A stretch of 64,000 nucleotides of DNA from Peptoniphilus grossensis ph5 (GTDB lineage: Bacteria > Bacillota > Clostridia > Tissierellales > Peptoniphilaceae), in the NCBI RefSeq assembly GCF_000311825.1, contig NZ_HE978568.1, positions 150,203 to 214,202 of the forward strand, in the 5' to 3' direction. Below are positions 41,365 through 50,414 of this stretch, piece by piece. Position 1 is the first letter of the stretch, and each line of letters opens with the position of its first letter. The position numbers and the translations under genes were made by a program. The notes beneath the pieces were generated by a model. That model saw only the letters and a list, made by a program, of their open reading frames with translations. It was not told where the DNA came from and searched no databases.

Positions 41365-41994
41365 TCAGCTAATTTCTTTCATAAAATAAGAAAGGGTTAA
41401 AAGAGAGTCGTTAAGTCTAATATTTTCAACAACTACACCTTCAGGTCCCTTTAAATCGTAGGGCGCAAAATTCCAAATTCCCTTAACGCCTGCATCTATA
41501 ACTTTTTTTGCCACATCCTGGCAAAATTCCTTGGGCACAGTTATTATTGCAACATCAACTTTCTCATCTCTTATGTATTTTTCCATGTCCTTCATATTCC
41601 TAACCTTGATGCCACTTATGTCTTCCATGTCCTCTTTGACATCAAAGAGAGAAATCACATTAAAGCCAGAATCTCTAAAGCCCTTGTATCTGGCAATGGC
41701 TTGGCCAAGCCTACCTGCACCAATGACAATGCTCTTGTAAGACTTATCTATTCCTAGAATTTTATCCACTTGTTCCTTTAGAGCCTTGGTGTTGTAGCCA
41801 TAGCCCTGTTGACCAAAGCCGCCAAAATTATTTAAATCCTGTCTAATTTGTGACGCAGAAAAGCCAGTGATGCGGCTAAGCTCCTTGGAAGAAACTCTCT
41901 CAATACCACTGTCAATTAATTCTTTTAAATATCTATGATAAACTGGCATTCTCCTTATAACCGTTTCAGAAATGCCCCTTGCGTTCTTAGGCAA
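41365..41994 (-). CDS. rex: Redox-sensing transcriptional repressor Rex
   Basis: The product has 209 residues. The N-terminal winged helix (RVSSKELSRITGFSASQIRQ; DLNNFGGFGQQGYGY) binds DNA and the Rossmann domain (IVIGAGRLGQAIARY) senses NADH/NAD. It represses fermentation and respiration genes when NADH is low. A Rex-type palindrome overlaps its own promoter (42009-42026), suggesting autoregulation. Confidence 0.96.
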   Translation of the reverse strand: MPKNARGISETVIRRMPVYHRYLKELIDSGIERVSSKELSRITGFSASQIRQDLNNFGGFGQQGYGYNTKALKEQVDKILGIDKSYKSIVIGAGRLGQAIARYKGFRDSGFNVISLFDVKEDMEDISGIKVRNMKDMEKYIRDEKVDVAIITVPKEFCQDVAKKVIDAGVKGIWNFAPYDLKGPEGVVVENIRLNDSLLTLSYFMKEIS

Positions 41995-42008
41995 ATTTAC
42001 ACCCCCAA

Positions 42009-42026
42009 TTGTTTATATTATAACAA
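42009..42026. promoter_or_regulatory. Rex operator at the rex promoter
   Basis: TTGTTTATATTATAACAA is an 18-bp near-palindrome with TTGTT...AACAA half-sites, close to the Rex consensus. It includes a TATAAT on the minus strand, 15 bp before the rex ATG. Confidence 0.75.
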
Positions 42027-42081
42027 TCTTTGCTATTTTTGTAAATTGAGGCACTTTAAAATTATAAAAATTTAAAAATTA

Positions 42082-42807
42082 TTATTCTACTAATTTTCCT
42101 TGCACAACAAGCCTTGTATCCTTTGGAGAACAAGTTTGTAGGGTTAAAATATCTTTAAATTCACTGGGGACTTCTGTCTTTAATATATTTCTCTCTTTGA
42201 TGTAGGTGCGAAGTTTTTCTCCATCTTCTTCTGAATATTTTGGACTTCTAAATTCATCATAAGGTCCTGCCTTATACACTGCAAAGATTTGGTATTTCTT
42301 GTAGCCAGCCTCAGAAAAAATTTCAATAAATCTATTTTTTTCAAAAAATCCATCTTCCTCTAACTTGTGAAGTGCTCTAAAATTTCCGCCGCGATCATTG
42401 TTGTGGCCATAAATAATTGTGTTTTGGTCAGAAAAATTCTCCTCGTTTCTGTAGTCCATGAAAATTGCTCCAAAGACATTGTAGTCATTCTTGTAATTAT
42501 GATTTAGGTAATATTTGTTGTCACTGCCCTTTACTATGGGATAATCTATTTCTGTCCCGTCCACTTTTATCCAGCCAATTACTGACTCATAGTCTTTTTG
42601 AAGTGCCTCAATTTTTTCCCTTGCTTCCTTATCCCTATTGTCATCAGCAAGCTTTTCTTCATTAGATTTTTGAAACTTCTCCTGCACTTCCCTTGTAGCA
42701 GTCTTAAATTCCTTGTCAGCCTTGTTGTAACTATATATTCTATAAAAGCTTGTGGCTAAAATTACTATTAAAATTATTTCTACTATACTTAAAATTTTAT
42801 TTTTCAT
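42082..42807 (-). CDS. srtB: Class B sortase
   Basis: The product has 241 residues: one N-terminal membrane anchor (ILSIVEIILIVILATSFYRI), then the sortase fold with IIYGHNN (catalytic His) and LTLQTCSPKD (Cys226) and LVVQGKL holding the Arg region upstream (TRLVV). Class B enzymes attach haem-uptake proteins or pilus parts to the wall; no substrate gene lies beside it here. It is separated from rex by 87 bp. Confidence 0.9.
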   Translation of the reverse strand: MKNKILSIVEIILIVILATSFYRIYSYNKADKEFKTATREVQEKFQKSNEEKLADDNRDKEAREKIEALQKDYESVIGWIKVDGTEIDYPIVKGSDNKYYLNHNYKNDYNVFGAIFMDYRNEENFSDQNTIIYGHNNDRGGNFRALHKLEEDGFFEKNRFIEIFSEAGYKKYQIFAVYKAGPYDEFRSPKYSEEDGEKLRTYIKERNILKTEVPSEFKDILTLQTCSPKDTRLVVQGKLVE

Positions 42808-42908
42808 CTTTTCTCCTTTAGAAAATCTAAATGTTACCTATATACTTACCTGATTTTAATACAAATAGTCAAGGAAAATAAAAATTAAAGAAAGAAATCT
42901 TTGCAAAT

Positions 42909-42938
42909 TTGACATCTCAAGTCTTTTTAAATTATTAT
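42909..42938 (+). promoter_or_regulatory. Promoter of the APC permease gene
   Basis: TTGACA (42909-42914), 18 bp, TATTAT (42933-42938), with a further TATAAT-like stretch just after. Confidence 0.6.
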
Positions 42939-42995
42939 TATAATATAGTTTCACATAATAAAGTAGACTTAAAACTTTTGACAGAGGTGTTTATT

Positions 42996-44459
42996 TTGAA
43001 AGAAGACAAGTATCAGGAAATGAAAAAAAGAATTCCAAATATAAAAAATATAATGAGAATAAGACAAAGCAGAAAAAAAGGTGACATGGGTTATCTTGAT
43101 TTTTTCATGCTTGGTTTTGGGTCTATGGTTGGAGTTGGCTGGGCAGTTTCATCTAACCACTGGATTGCTCAAGCTGGAGGTCCCATCCCTGCCTTTTTAG
43201 GTTTTATAATCGCCACCCTGCTTTTGATACCAATTGGCTTGTGTCATGGTGAACTTCTCGCCACTCTTCCTCAAGGAGGCGGCGTCTTAGTTTACACCAA
43301 CAAGGCCTTTGGGAGAAATTTATCCTTTATATCATCATGGTTCTTGGCACTTTCTTACTTGACAATACTTCCTTGGGAGGCAATTTATATAAACACCATC
43401 CTCGAAAATTTGATTCCTTGGCTCTCAAGTTCAAGAGTCCTTTATTATGTAGTAGGTGCTCCCATAAAAGCATCTTCCATCCTTCTTGGAGTCATCCTAG
43501 CCCTTTTATTATTTTTTATAAACTTTAAGGGGTCTGATTTTGCTTCAAAGCTTCAGTCTATACTTTCTATTTTAATAATTGTAATAGGAGTAATAGTAAT
43601 TATATTTTCTTTTAAGGCAGGAAATGCAAATAATTTATACCCCCTTTACCAAAATGTTGGCGAGGGAAGTCACTCCTCACTTTTCGGCGGAATAATAGCC
43701 ATTGTAGTATTAGTTCCCTTTTTTATGTCAGGCTTTGACACTATTGCACAGTCTGTTGAAGAAACTTCGCCAGATAAGAAATTTAAAAATGTGGCAATTT
43801 CCATGGTCCTTTCCATAGTTGCTGCAGGAATTTTTTACTCACTTGTTATACTTTCAACAGCTAGCGTCTCCAATTGGCAAGAATATTCTCTCGCCAGTCC
43901 ACCTGCCATGGGCTATTTGCTTCAAGAAGCTTATGGTGGAAAGCTAGGTTACATTCTTTCAAAACTAATTATAATAGGAACTTTGGCAGGACTTTTTTCC
44001 ACTTGGAACGGAATGTTTATGGCATCGGCAAGACTAATCCAATCAATGGCAAAAAATAATTTAATTCCAAAAATTTTTGCCAAGGAACATGCCGAGTATG
44101 GAACTCCAGTAACTGCTCTAGTTTTTTGCTTTATTTTTGCTGCCATAGGTCCCTTTGTGGGCATGAACTTAATAGACCCCTTAACTAGTCTGGGTTCAGT
44201 TTCCTTTGTCATCGGTTGGTTCTTAACTTGCCTATCCCTTGTGGTTTTAATAAACAAGGACAAAGAGTATTACACATCCTTTAAGGCACCTGGTGGAAAG
44301 CTAACTATTTATCCAGCAATAATAATTTCTGCTGTAATTGTCATCTCCACCTTTGTTCCAAAGACTCCTGCCTTTATGGGCTACACTGCCTTAATTATTT
44401 TCTTCTTCTGGTTATTTTTGGGGCTGGCCTTTTTAAAATTTTATAGTAAAAAAGCTTAG
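42996..44459 (+). CDS. APC-family amino acid permease
   Basis: The product has 487 residues and about 12 membrane segments. GFGSMVGVGWAVSSNHWIAQ matches the first helix of the APC superfamily, and GGVLVYTNKAFGRNLSFISS the third. PFFMSGFDTIAQSVEET is the conserved helix 6 region. The amino acid is unknown. TTG at 42996 is chosen, since AGAGGTG lies six bases upstream; the longer frame starts inside the promoter. Confidence 0.88.
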   Translation: MKEDKYQEMKKRIPNIKNIMRIRQSRKKGDMGYLDFFMLGFGSMVGVGWAVSSNHWIAQAGGPIPAFLGFIIATLLLIPIGLCHGELLATLPQGGGVLVYTNKAFGRNLSFISSWFLALSYLTILPWEAIYINTILENLIPWLSSSRVLYYVVGAPIKASSILLGVILALLLFFINFKGSDFASKLQSILSILIIVIGVIVIIFSFKAGNANNLYPLYQNVGEGSHSSLFGGIIAIVVLVPFFMSGFDTIAQSVEETSPDKKFKNVAISMVLSIVAAGIFYSLVILSTASVSNWQEYSLASPPAMGYLLQEAYGGKLGYILSKLIIIGTLAGLFSTWNGMFMASARLIQSMAKNNLIPKIFAKEHAEYGTPVTALVFCFIFAAIGPFVGMNLIDPLTSLGSVSFVIGWFLTCLSLVVLINKDKEYYTSFKAPGGKLTIYPAIIISAVIVISTFVPKTPAFMGYTALIIFFFWLFLGLAFLKFYSKKA

Positions 44460-44470
44460 CCAATAAAAAA

Positions 44471-44500
44471 GCAGAGACAAAATTTATCTCTGCAAGTATT
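44471..44500 (+). terminator. Terminator of the APC permease gene
   Basis: GCAGAGA/TCTCTGC stem (44471-44477, 44487-44493) with a 9-nt loop, followed by a T-rich but broken tract. Confidence 0.65.
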
Positions 44501-44533
44501 TTAAATTATTTCTTGGACCTTTCCCTCTGTCTC

Positions 44534-44710
44534 TTAAATAAAAACTCCTATTGCCAAGATTATTGCAGAGGGAATCATTATGATGCGACCAAATAATTCC
44601 AAGAAGTTTTCCAAATTTTTTTCTTCTCTATAGTCCCTTAATTTTTTTGGGATTCCCAAAGCCAAGCCAAGTGCTACAAGTAAAAATCCCAAGCATTTTA
44701 AAATTTCCAC
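44534..44710 (-). CDS. 58-residue membrane protein
   Basis: The frame (MEILKCLGFLLVALGLALGI...IIMIPSAIILAIGVFI) has two hydrophobic segments around a charged loop (PKKLRDYREEKN). It starts with GTG right after the ctlX stop, with AAGG upstream, so it is translationally coupled. No family is recognised. Confidence 0.6.
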   Translation of the reverse strand: MEILKCLGFLLVALGLALGIPKKLRDYREEKNLENFLELFGRIIMIPSAIILAIGVFI

Positions 44711-44711
44711 C

Positions 44712-45614
44712 TTAATATTTCCTTAAGTCAAAAAAATTTTCGGCAATCATACATCTTATTGACCCGCCGCCATATTTTGCAATTGTGTCTACGCAAATAG
44801 GAAGGATCTCATCATACTTTTCAATAATTTTTTTGTGGTCATCACTTAGGCTATCATAGGCAGCCTTTGAAATCACGAGAATATTTTTGTCTTCTCCCTT
44901 TAACTCAATGGAGTTTGCCGCAAAATTATTAAACTCATCTTCTGAAAGAGATATTATTTCCTTGCCGCTTTCCCTCAAGGAATTTAAAACTTCCTCTCTA
45001 TTTTCAGTAATCAAACTATCTGCAATAATTGCAAACTTTTCTGCCACCATCATAAGCACATTTGTGTGGTAAATGTCCTTACCCTTGTCCCTTGCCCTAA
45101 AAGCCACTGGCTTAAGACCAAAGACCTTGGCAAATTTTAAAAATTCATCTTCGTCGCAGCGCTTTGATAGGCAGCCGTAGCAAATATTACTCCACCTGTC
45201 TATGACAAGGGCGCCTGTTCCTTCCAAAACTTTTCCCTCATCATTTCTAAAATCAACTAGGTCAGCTTTGTCATAATCAATAATTTTTTTTAGCTGGGGA
45301 ATAATTTTTTCGTACTCCTTATTTCTGTTTTCTGTGTACATTTCTGACACAAAAACTTTTCCTGGGAAGGTCACAAAGACATTGTTAGGAAAAATTGAAT
45401 CTGGTGTAGACTCATCAAAATCTTCTATTACATAAACATGAATTTTATTTTCTTGAAGAAGTCTTACTGCCTGGTCAAATTCCTCTAAGGCTCTCTCTTT
45501 TATTTCATCCTCTGCACTTTCCCTGGGACGCTCTTGGTAGGCATTGTCAATGGCTGTCTCTTTATTGTACTTAAAGGCATAGGGCCTAACTAAAATTACT
45601 TTATTTGTTATCAT
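44712..45614 (-). CDS. ctlX: CtlX-like citrulline/arginine hydrolase (amidinotransferase fold)
   Basis: The product has 300 residues of the pentein fold. RPYAFKYNKETAIDNAY, DSIFPNNVFVTF, EGTGALVIDR, HTNVLMMV (His) and GGGSIRCMI with the catalytic Cys fit the CtlX/arginine-deiminase-like group. It would hydrolyse citrulline or a related guanidino/ureido compound. ATG at 45614 follows AAGGAG; the longer frame reads through the upstream terminator. Confidence 0.83.
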   Translation of the reverse strand: MITNKVILVRPYAFKYNKETAIDNAYQERPRESAEDEIKERALEEFDQAVRLLQENKIHVYVIEDFDESTPDSIFPNNVFVTFPGKVFVSEMYTENRNKEYEKIIPQLKKIIDYDKADLVDFRNDEGKVLEGTGALVIDRWSNICYGCLSKRCDEDEFLKFAKVFGLKPVAFRARDKGKDIYHTNVLMMVAEKFAIIADSLITENREEVLNSLRESGKEIISLSEDEFNNFAANSIELKGEDKNILVISKAAYDSLSDDHKKIIEKYDEILPICVDTIAKYGGGSIRCMIAENFFDLRKY

Positions 45615-45642
45615 TTCTCGCTCCTTTTTTTCATTATAACAA

Positions 45643-45681
45643 ATATAAAAATAAAAGGCTCTCCAGAAAATTTGGAGAGCC
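45643..45681 (-). terminator. Terminator of the SDR-lipid kinase-folD transcript
   Basis: On the minus strand GGCTCTCCA/TGGAGAGCC with a short loop is followed by TTTTATTTTT. Confidence 0.9.
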
Positions 45682-45689
45682 AAAAATTT

Positions 45690-46517
45690 TTAATAATAAT
45701 TTATTACATTTTCAAGTAAAAGTAGGTTGGTAATGCTTCCTATGCCACCGGGAACTGGTGAGTAGGCACTTATTTTTCCATCTACTGACTTTTCGTCAAG
45801 GTCGCCTCTGTATTTCCCTTCCTTATTTTTTGAAGTGCCAATGTCAATTACAAGAGCATCTTCATTAAAATAAGTCTCATCTAAAGTTTCAGCACGGCCC
45901 ATGGCTGTAAAAATAATTTCTGCCGACCTTGTGTGTTTTTTAAGGTCCACTGTACCCACATGGCAAATTGTAACTGTGGCAAGATCCTTTAAAAGAAACA
46001 TGGCAAGGGGCTTACCCACAACATTGGAGTGGTTGATTATAACTGCCTCCTTGCCCTTTAAGTCATAGCCATAAAACTTTAAAAGCTCATAGGCTGCCTT
46101 TGGGGCAAGGGGCGTGAAACCACTGACATCTCCACTGAAAACTCTCGCCATGTTTAGGGGATGCATGCAGTCCACATCTTTTTTTGGATCTAGGGCAAGA
46201 GAAATTTTTTTCTCGTCAAAATTTTCTGGAAGAGGTCTAAATACAAGTATGCCGCCAATTTTTTCGTCAGCATTTAATTTTTTTATTGCATCAATGACTT
46301 CATCTTGGCTGGCATCTTTTGCAAATTCATTGACATCAACCTCAATGCCAAGTTTTTCTGCCGTCTTTTTTATTCCCTTTTCATAGGCAAGGCTTCCGTA
46401 GTCCTTGCCTACTCTTATTATAGAAATAATTGGCTTAGATTTTAAGTTTTTTACCCTTTCTATTAGGTCACCACTTTTTTTCTCAACATAATCCTTAGCA
46501 TATAAAATCTTAGTCAT
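45690..46517 (-). CDS. folD: Methylenetetrahydrofolate dehydrogenase/cyclohydrolase
   Basis: The product has 275 residues. It interconverts 5,10-methylene- and 10-formyl-THF. The catalytic region (IIRVGKDYGSLAYEKGIKKT), VDCMHPLNMARVFSG, the NADP site (INHSNVVGKPLAMFLLKDLA) and PVPGGIGSITN are all visible. The usual YxxxK appears as YEKGIK. It overlaps the lipid kinase gene by eight bases. Confidence 0.95.
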   Translation of the reverse strand: MTKILYAKDYVEKKSGDLIERVKNLKSKPIISIIRVGKDYGSLAYEKGIKKTAEKLGIEVDVNEFAKDASQDEVIDAIKKLNADEKIGGILVFRPLPENFDEKKISLALDPKKDVDCMHPLNMARVFSGDVSGFTPLAPKAAYELLKFYGYDLKGKEAVIINHSNVVGKPLAMFLLKDLATVTICHVGTVDLKKHTRSAEIIFTAMGRAETLDETYFNEDALVIDIGTSKNKEGKYRGDLDEKSVDGKISAYSPVPGGIGSITNLLLLENVINYY

Positions 46518-47406
46518 CTTTCACCTCACTTGGAAGATAAACTTCCACTTCTTCTCTTAAAATTTTTATCTTAACTGGCAAGCTTGGTCCCTTGTCCCCA
46601 TCAATGTCAAGCGCAACTTCTTCTCCATCCATTGAATTTATTTCCACTTCTTTAACTGTATAGTGAACTATGCTTTCTCCCTCTTCAACTTCGCCGCTAA
46701 GGGAGTCCTTTAAAACTTCAAGCCTGTCCCTTACTGAATCACTTGTCATTATAAATAGGTTTGCCTTGCCACTATTCATCTCTTCATTTTCTTGGGTAAA
46801 TTCTAATTTTCCAATTTTATTTGTAAGACCAACTATTAAGTGGTCTACTGATCCAGAATAATTTCCACCATCAGATTTCACATCAAGTTTATATTCTTCA
46901 GACGAAGCTAATTTTTCTATGGACTTCTTTATATAGGCAAGACCACCAAATTTTGACTTTTCTTCTGAGGAGACTTCGTGGATTGCCTCTGGCACAGCCC
47001 CTATTGAAGCAAAGAGGCTGAAAATTTTATCATTTACCTTGCCAAGGTCAATCTTCTTTGTCCTTTTAAAGTCAAAGGATCTTAGGGCAGCTTCCTTGTC
47101 ATCATCTATTCCCAGTTTCTTTGCCAATAAATTTCCCGTACCTCCTGGCAAAATTAAAAGTTTAGCCCTTGAAGAAGTTTTATGCATACCCAATAAAACT
47201 TCATTTACACTTCCGTCACCACCATAGACTCCTATGGCGTCTACATCCCTTATCTCTTCAACAAATTTTGTGCCGTCGCCAGATTCTTTTGTCTCCTTAA
47301 TAATAATTTCATCAAAATATTTTTTGAGATAATCTTCAACTTCTCCCACAAATTCTTTGCCGCTTTCGTCTCCAGAATTTGGGTTGTATATAAATAAAAT
47401 TTTCAT
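46510..47406 (-). CDS. Diacylglycerol/lipid kinase (DagK/YegS family)
   Basis: The product has 298 residues. NPNSGDESGKEF opens the fold, GVYGGDGSVNEVLLGM is the nucleotide motif (GGDGT type, with Ser) and LPGGTGNLLAKKLGI follows. The C-terminal beta-sandwich is complete. It phosphorylates a lipid, probably diacylglycerol recycled from lipoteichoic acid synthesis. It follows the SDR gene closely (17 bp), so they form an operon with folD. Confidence 0.9.
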   Translation of the reverse strand: MKILFIYNPNSGDESGKEFVGEVEDYLKKYFDEIIIKETKESGDGTKFVEEIRDVDAIGVYGGDGSVNEVLLGMHKTSSRAKLLILPGGTGNLLAKKLGIDDDKEAALRSFDFKRTKKIDLGKVNDKIFSLFASIGAVPEAIHEVSSEEKSKFGGLAYIKKSIEKLASSEEYKLDVKSDGGNYSGSVDHLIVGLTNKIGKLEFTQENEEMNSGKANLFIMTSDSVRDRLEVLKDSLSGEVEEGESIVHYTVKEVEINSMDGEEVALDIDGDKGPSLPVKIKILREEVEVYLPSEVKDD

Positions 47407-47423
47407 TTAAACACCTCTATCTA

Positions 47424-48158
47424 TCAATATACTATCATGCCGCCGTTAGGCGAAATAATTTGCCCTGTCATGTAGGAGTTTTTCTCTGAAATCATAAAGG
47501 CAACTAGCTCTGCTATCTCTTCAGTGGTGGCAAGTCTACCCATGGGAATTTCCTCAGAGAGAAGGCACAAATTTTCTTCTCCTATTTCTTTGGTCATTGG
47601 TGTATCGACTGCACCTGGTGCAATGGCGTTAACCGTTATGCCAGAGTAGCCAAGTTCCTGTGCCAGAGCCTTAGTAAGTGCATTTATGGCGCCCTTACTT
47701 GCCGAGTAATGACTTTCCATGGAGCCACCAACTATGCCCCAGATGGAAGACATATTTAAAATTTTCCCTGAATGCTTCTCTAGCATATAGGGGAGGGCTG
47801 CGTGAATGGAATTGTAAACACCCTTTACATTTACATCAAAAATATGGTCCCAAGTTTCTTCGTCAATGTCTTGGAAAAGTGCGTAGCTAGAAATTCCTGC
47901 ATTGTTTATAAGTATGTCAACACCCTTAAATCTTTTTGAAACTTCGTGAAACATTTCTTCCACTTCAGAAAATTTTGTCACATCTGCCTTTATGGCAAGG
48001 GCATCTTTTCCCATAGTTCTAATTTCTTCTTCTAATTTTTTTGCTTCTTTTTCAGATTTATTGTAATTTATTATAATTCTATAGTCTTCTCTTGCCAGCC
48101 TCTTGGCAATTTCTCTGCCAATACCTCTTGAGGCACCTGTTATAAGTACAGTCTTCAT
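47424..48158 (-). CDS. Short-chain dehydrogenase/reductase (FabG-like)
   Basis: The product has 244 residues: TGASRGIGREIAKRL (cofactor), NNAGIS, MSSIWG (Ser) and YSASKGA (Tyr, Lys) are complete. The length and the last residues (TGQIISPNGGMIVY) resemble 3-oxoacyl-ACP reductase FabG. No fatty-acid genes are adjacent, so the substrate may differ. Confidence 0.9.
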   Translation of the reverse strand: MKTVLITGASRGIGREIAKRLAREDYRIIINYNKSEKEAKKLEEEIRTMGKDALAIKADVTKFSEVEEMFHEVSKRFKGVDILINNAGISSYALFQDIDEETWDHIFDVNVKGVYNSIHAALPYMLEKHSGKILNMSSIWGIVGGSMESHYSASKGAINALTKALAQELGYSGITVNAIAPGAVDTPMTKEIGEENLCLLSEEIPMGRLATTEEIAELVAFMISEKNSYMTGQIISPNGGMIVY

Positions 48159-48236
48159 GTCACACCAACCTTTAGTTTCATTATAGCAAATTTATTTTAA
48201 TTCTTTAATTAGTTAGACATAAAATATTTTATAAAG

Positions 48237-48268
48237 CAAAAAAACTATGTCCGAGACATAGTTTTTTC
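48237..48268 (-). terminator. Bidirectional terminator after the DAACS gene
   Basis: ACTATGTC/GACATAGT stem with a 3-nt loop, flanked by A and T runs on both sides. Confidence 0.9.
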
Positions 48269-48289
48269 TAGGTAAATATGCATTTTTGA

Positions 48290-49531
48290 TTAAATATCTA
48301 ATCTTGCTTCTTCGTCGAAGTTTTCTTCTGGAATAGGTCTCTTTACAATGTACTTGTAATAGATTTTTTCAACTGCCATTGAAATAGCGTTATCGCCAGT
48401 TACGTTAGCTGCTGTACCAAAAGAGTCTTGAGTTAGATATAGTGAAATTAAAATTGTAGCAAGTGTTCCTGATGATTCAATTCCTACTACTGGTAAGAAT
48501 GGAAGTGCACTCATTACTGCTCCACCTGGTGCTCCTGGTGCTGCTACCATGGCAACTCCTAGGATTCCGATAAATTTAAGAATTAGTGGGAAAGAGTGAG
48601 GCATATCAAACATTGAAAGTAGTGTAAATACACAAGCTGTTAAAGTAATCATTGATCCAGCTAAGTGAACTGTTGCACATAGTGGGATACAGAATTCTCT
48701 AATTTGTCTTGTTACACCCATTTTTCTGTTACAAGCAACGTTAACAGGAATAGTTGCTGCTGAAGATTGAGTTCCTATAGCTGTTAAGTAAGCTGGAACT
48801 GCTGCTTTTAAGCATTTGAATGGGTTTCTTCCAGTGTATGCACCTGATATAACAAATAAAAGAACCAAATATAGTGTATGCAAAATAATAATGCAAAGGA
48901 ATATTTTCCAGAATATTCCAAGAATTGCAAATACTGAACCTGAATATGATAGGTTACAGAAGTTACCAAAGATGAAGAATGGAAGTAGAGGTATTACGAA
49001 TTTAGCTAATACTAAATTTATGATTTCATTGAATTCGTTAATTCCCTTATAGAAAATTTCTCCGCTTCCCTTAGCTCTTAGTGCTGAAACTGTAAGTCCT
49101 AGCATAAATGCAAGTACAAGTGCTGCAGTTACATCGATGAAAGCTCCTAGTGGAATTTCAAAGAAAGGTGCAATTTCATTTGCAGTTGCTTTTTGAACTT
49201 GTTCTGCAAGTTCTGGTTTAATAAAGCTTGGGAATATGTTTCTTGCCATAGTGTAGGATAGAGATCCTGCAACTAATGTAGATAAATAAGCAAGTCCAAC
49301 TGTTACTCCTAAAAGTTTACCAGCACCTTCAGATAGGTCTGCAATACCCTTAGATACAAAGGCAATAATCATTAATGGAATAATGAAGTTTAAGAACTTT
49401 CCAAATAATCCTGAGATTGTGATTGCAATTTTAGTTACTACTGCTGGACAATATTGACCAACAAGAATACCTAGTGCAATAGCTATAATAAGTCTAGGAA
49501 TTAGACCTATTTTTTTCTTTTTTTCTGTCAT
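48290..49531 (-). CDS. Dicarboxylate/amino acid:cation symporter (DAACS)
   Basis: The product has 413 residues and 8 or more membrane segments. AIGTQSSAATIPVNV is the family serine-rich re-entrant loop and GDNAISMAVEKIYYK the final helix region. Its location directly after sdaAA, with one base between, suggests that it imports serine (or threonine) for the dehydratase. Confidence 0.9.
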   Translation of the reverse strand: MTEKKKKIGLIPRLIIAIALGILVGQYCPAVVTKIAITISGLFGKFLNFIIPLMIIAFVSKGIADLSEGAGKLLGVTVGLAYLSTLVAGSLSYTMARNIFPSFIKPELAEQVQKATANEIAPFFEIPLGAFIDVTAALVLAFMLGLTVSALRAKGSGEIFYKGINEFNEIINLVLAKFVIPLLPFFIFGNFCNLSYSGSVFAILGIFWKIFLCIIILHTLYLVLLFVISGAYTGRNPFKCLKAAVPAYLTAIGTQSSAATIPVNVACNRKMGVTRQIREFCIPLCATVHLAGSMITLTACVFTLLSMFDMPHSFPLILKFIGILGVAMVAAPGAPGGAVMSALPFLPVVGIESSGTLATILISLYLTQDSFGTAANVTGDNAISMAVEKIYYKYIVKRPIPEENFDEEARLDI

Positions 49532-49532
49532 T

Positions 49533-50414
49533 TTAATCCTCCTTAATATTCAAAAACTCGGCTCTAATACATTGTCCGGTTTTTGTACCTGCTAGCCCGC
49601 CAAGACCAGTCTCCCTAATTGATTCATGTAGTAGATGCCCAACTTCACCCATTGCTTGACAAACTTCGTCAAAAGGTACAATTGATTTTACACCTGCAAG
49701 GGCCATGTCAACTGATATGAAAGAATTCATAACACCTGAGGCATTTCTAAAAGTACATGGATACTCTACTAGTCCCGCTATTGGATCGCAGGCGAGCCCC
49801 ATTACATTAATAAGTGTAATGCTGGCTGCATTTAGTGCTTCTTCTACGCTTCCGCCAAGCATCTCTACTAGTGCGGCAGCTGCCATAGCACTGGCAGAAC
49901 CACATTCAGCTTGGCATCCACCTTCAGCACCGGCGAATGTTGCATATTTACCAATAATTTGCCCTATTCCTATTGATGTCAAAAGTCCATTTATTAATGT
50001 CTCATCATCTAAACCATATTTGTCTCTTGCTGCCATTAGGGCTGCAGGCATAATACCGGAACTTCCAGCAGTTGGCGCTGCTGCAATAGTTCCCATATTG
50101 GCATTGGTTTCAGATGTGGAAAAGGCCATAGCCATTGTCCTAACTAGAAATTTGCTAGTTAAAGGATCTTTTTCTTTTTGATAGTCGTTCATCTTCTTTG
50201 CAAAGCCGTCTATCATTTTATATTCAGTGTCGTAAGTTTTATCTAGTGTTTCATGCGATGAAGCTTTCATGACATCTAAAATTTCTTGAAGCTTTTTCTT
50301 CATCTCTTCTTCAGTCATTTTAAGGGTCTTTGTCTCTCCCTTTAAGACTAAATCATAAAGGTGAAGATTTTCACTTTCGCATACTTCTATAATTTCTTTA
50401 GCAGTATTTAACAT
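49533..50414 (-). CDS. sdaAA: L-serine dehydratase, alpha subunit
   Basis: The product has 293 residues. It deaminates L-serine to pyruvate with a 4Fe-4S cluster. AAPTAGSSGIMPAALMAA and the cysteine motifs GCQAECGSASAMAAA and ACDPIAGLVEYPC are present. It is adjacent to the beta subunit with no gap, as in Firmicutes and unlike the fused enzyme of E. coli. Confidence 0.96.
   Translation of the reverse strand: MLNTAKEIIEVCESENLHLYDLVLKGETKTLKMTEEEMKKKLQEILDVMKASSHETLDKTYDTEYKMIDGFAKKMNDYQKEKDPLTSKFLVRTMAMAFSTSETNANMGTIAAAPTAGSSGIMPAALMAARDKYGLDDETLINGLLTSIGIGQIIGKYATFAGAEGGCQAECGSASAMAAAALVEMLGGSVEEALNAASITLINVMGLACDPIAGLVEYPCTFRNASGVMNSFISVDMALAGVKSIVPFDEVCQAMGEVGHLLHESIRETGLGGLAGTKTGQCIRAEFLNIKED

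Noticed and set aside
44460..44533. Extra gene after the APC permease
   Set aside because: Only a terminator hairpin and AT-rich DNA are seen there.
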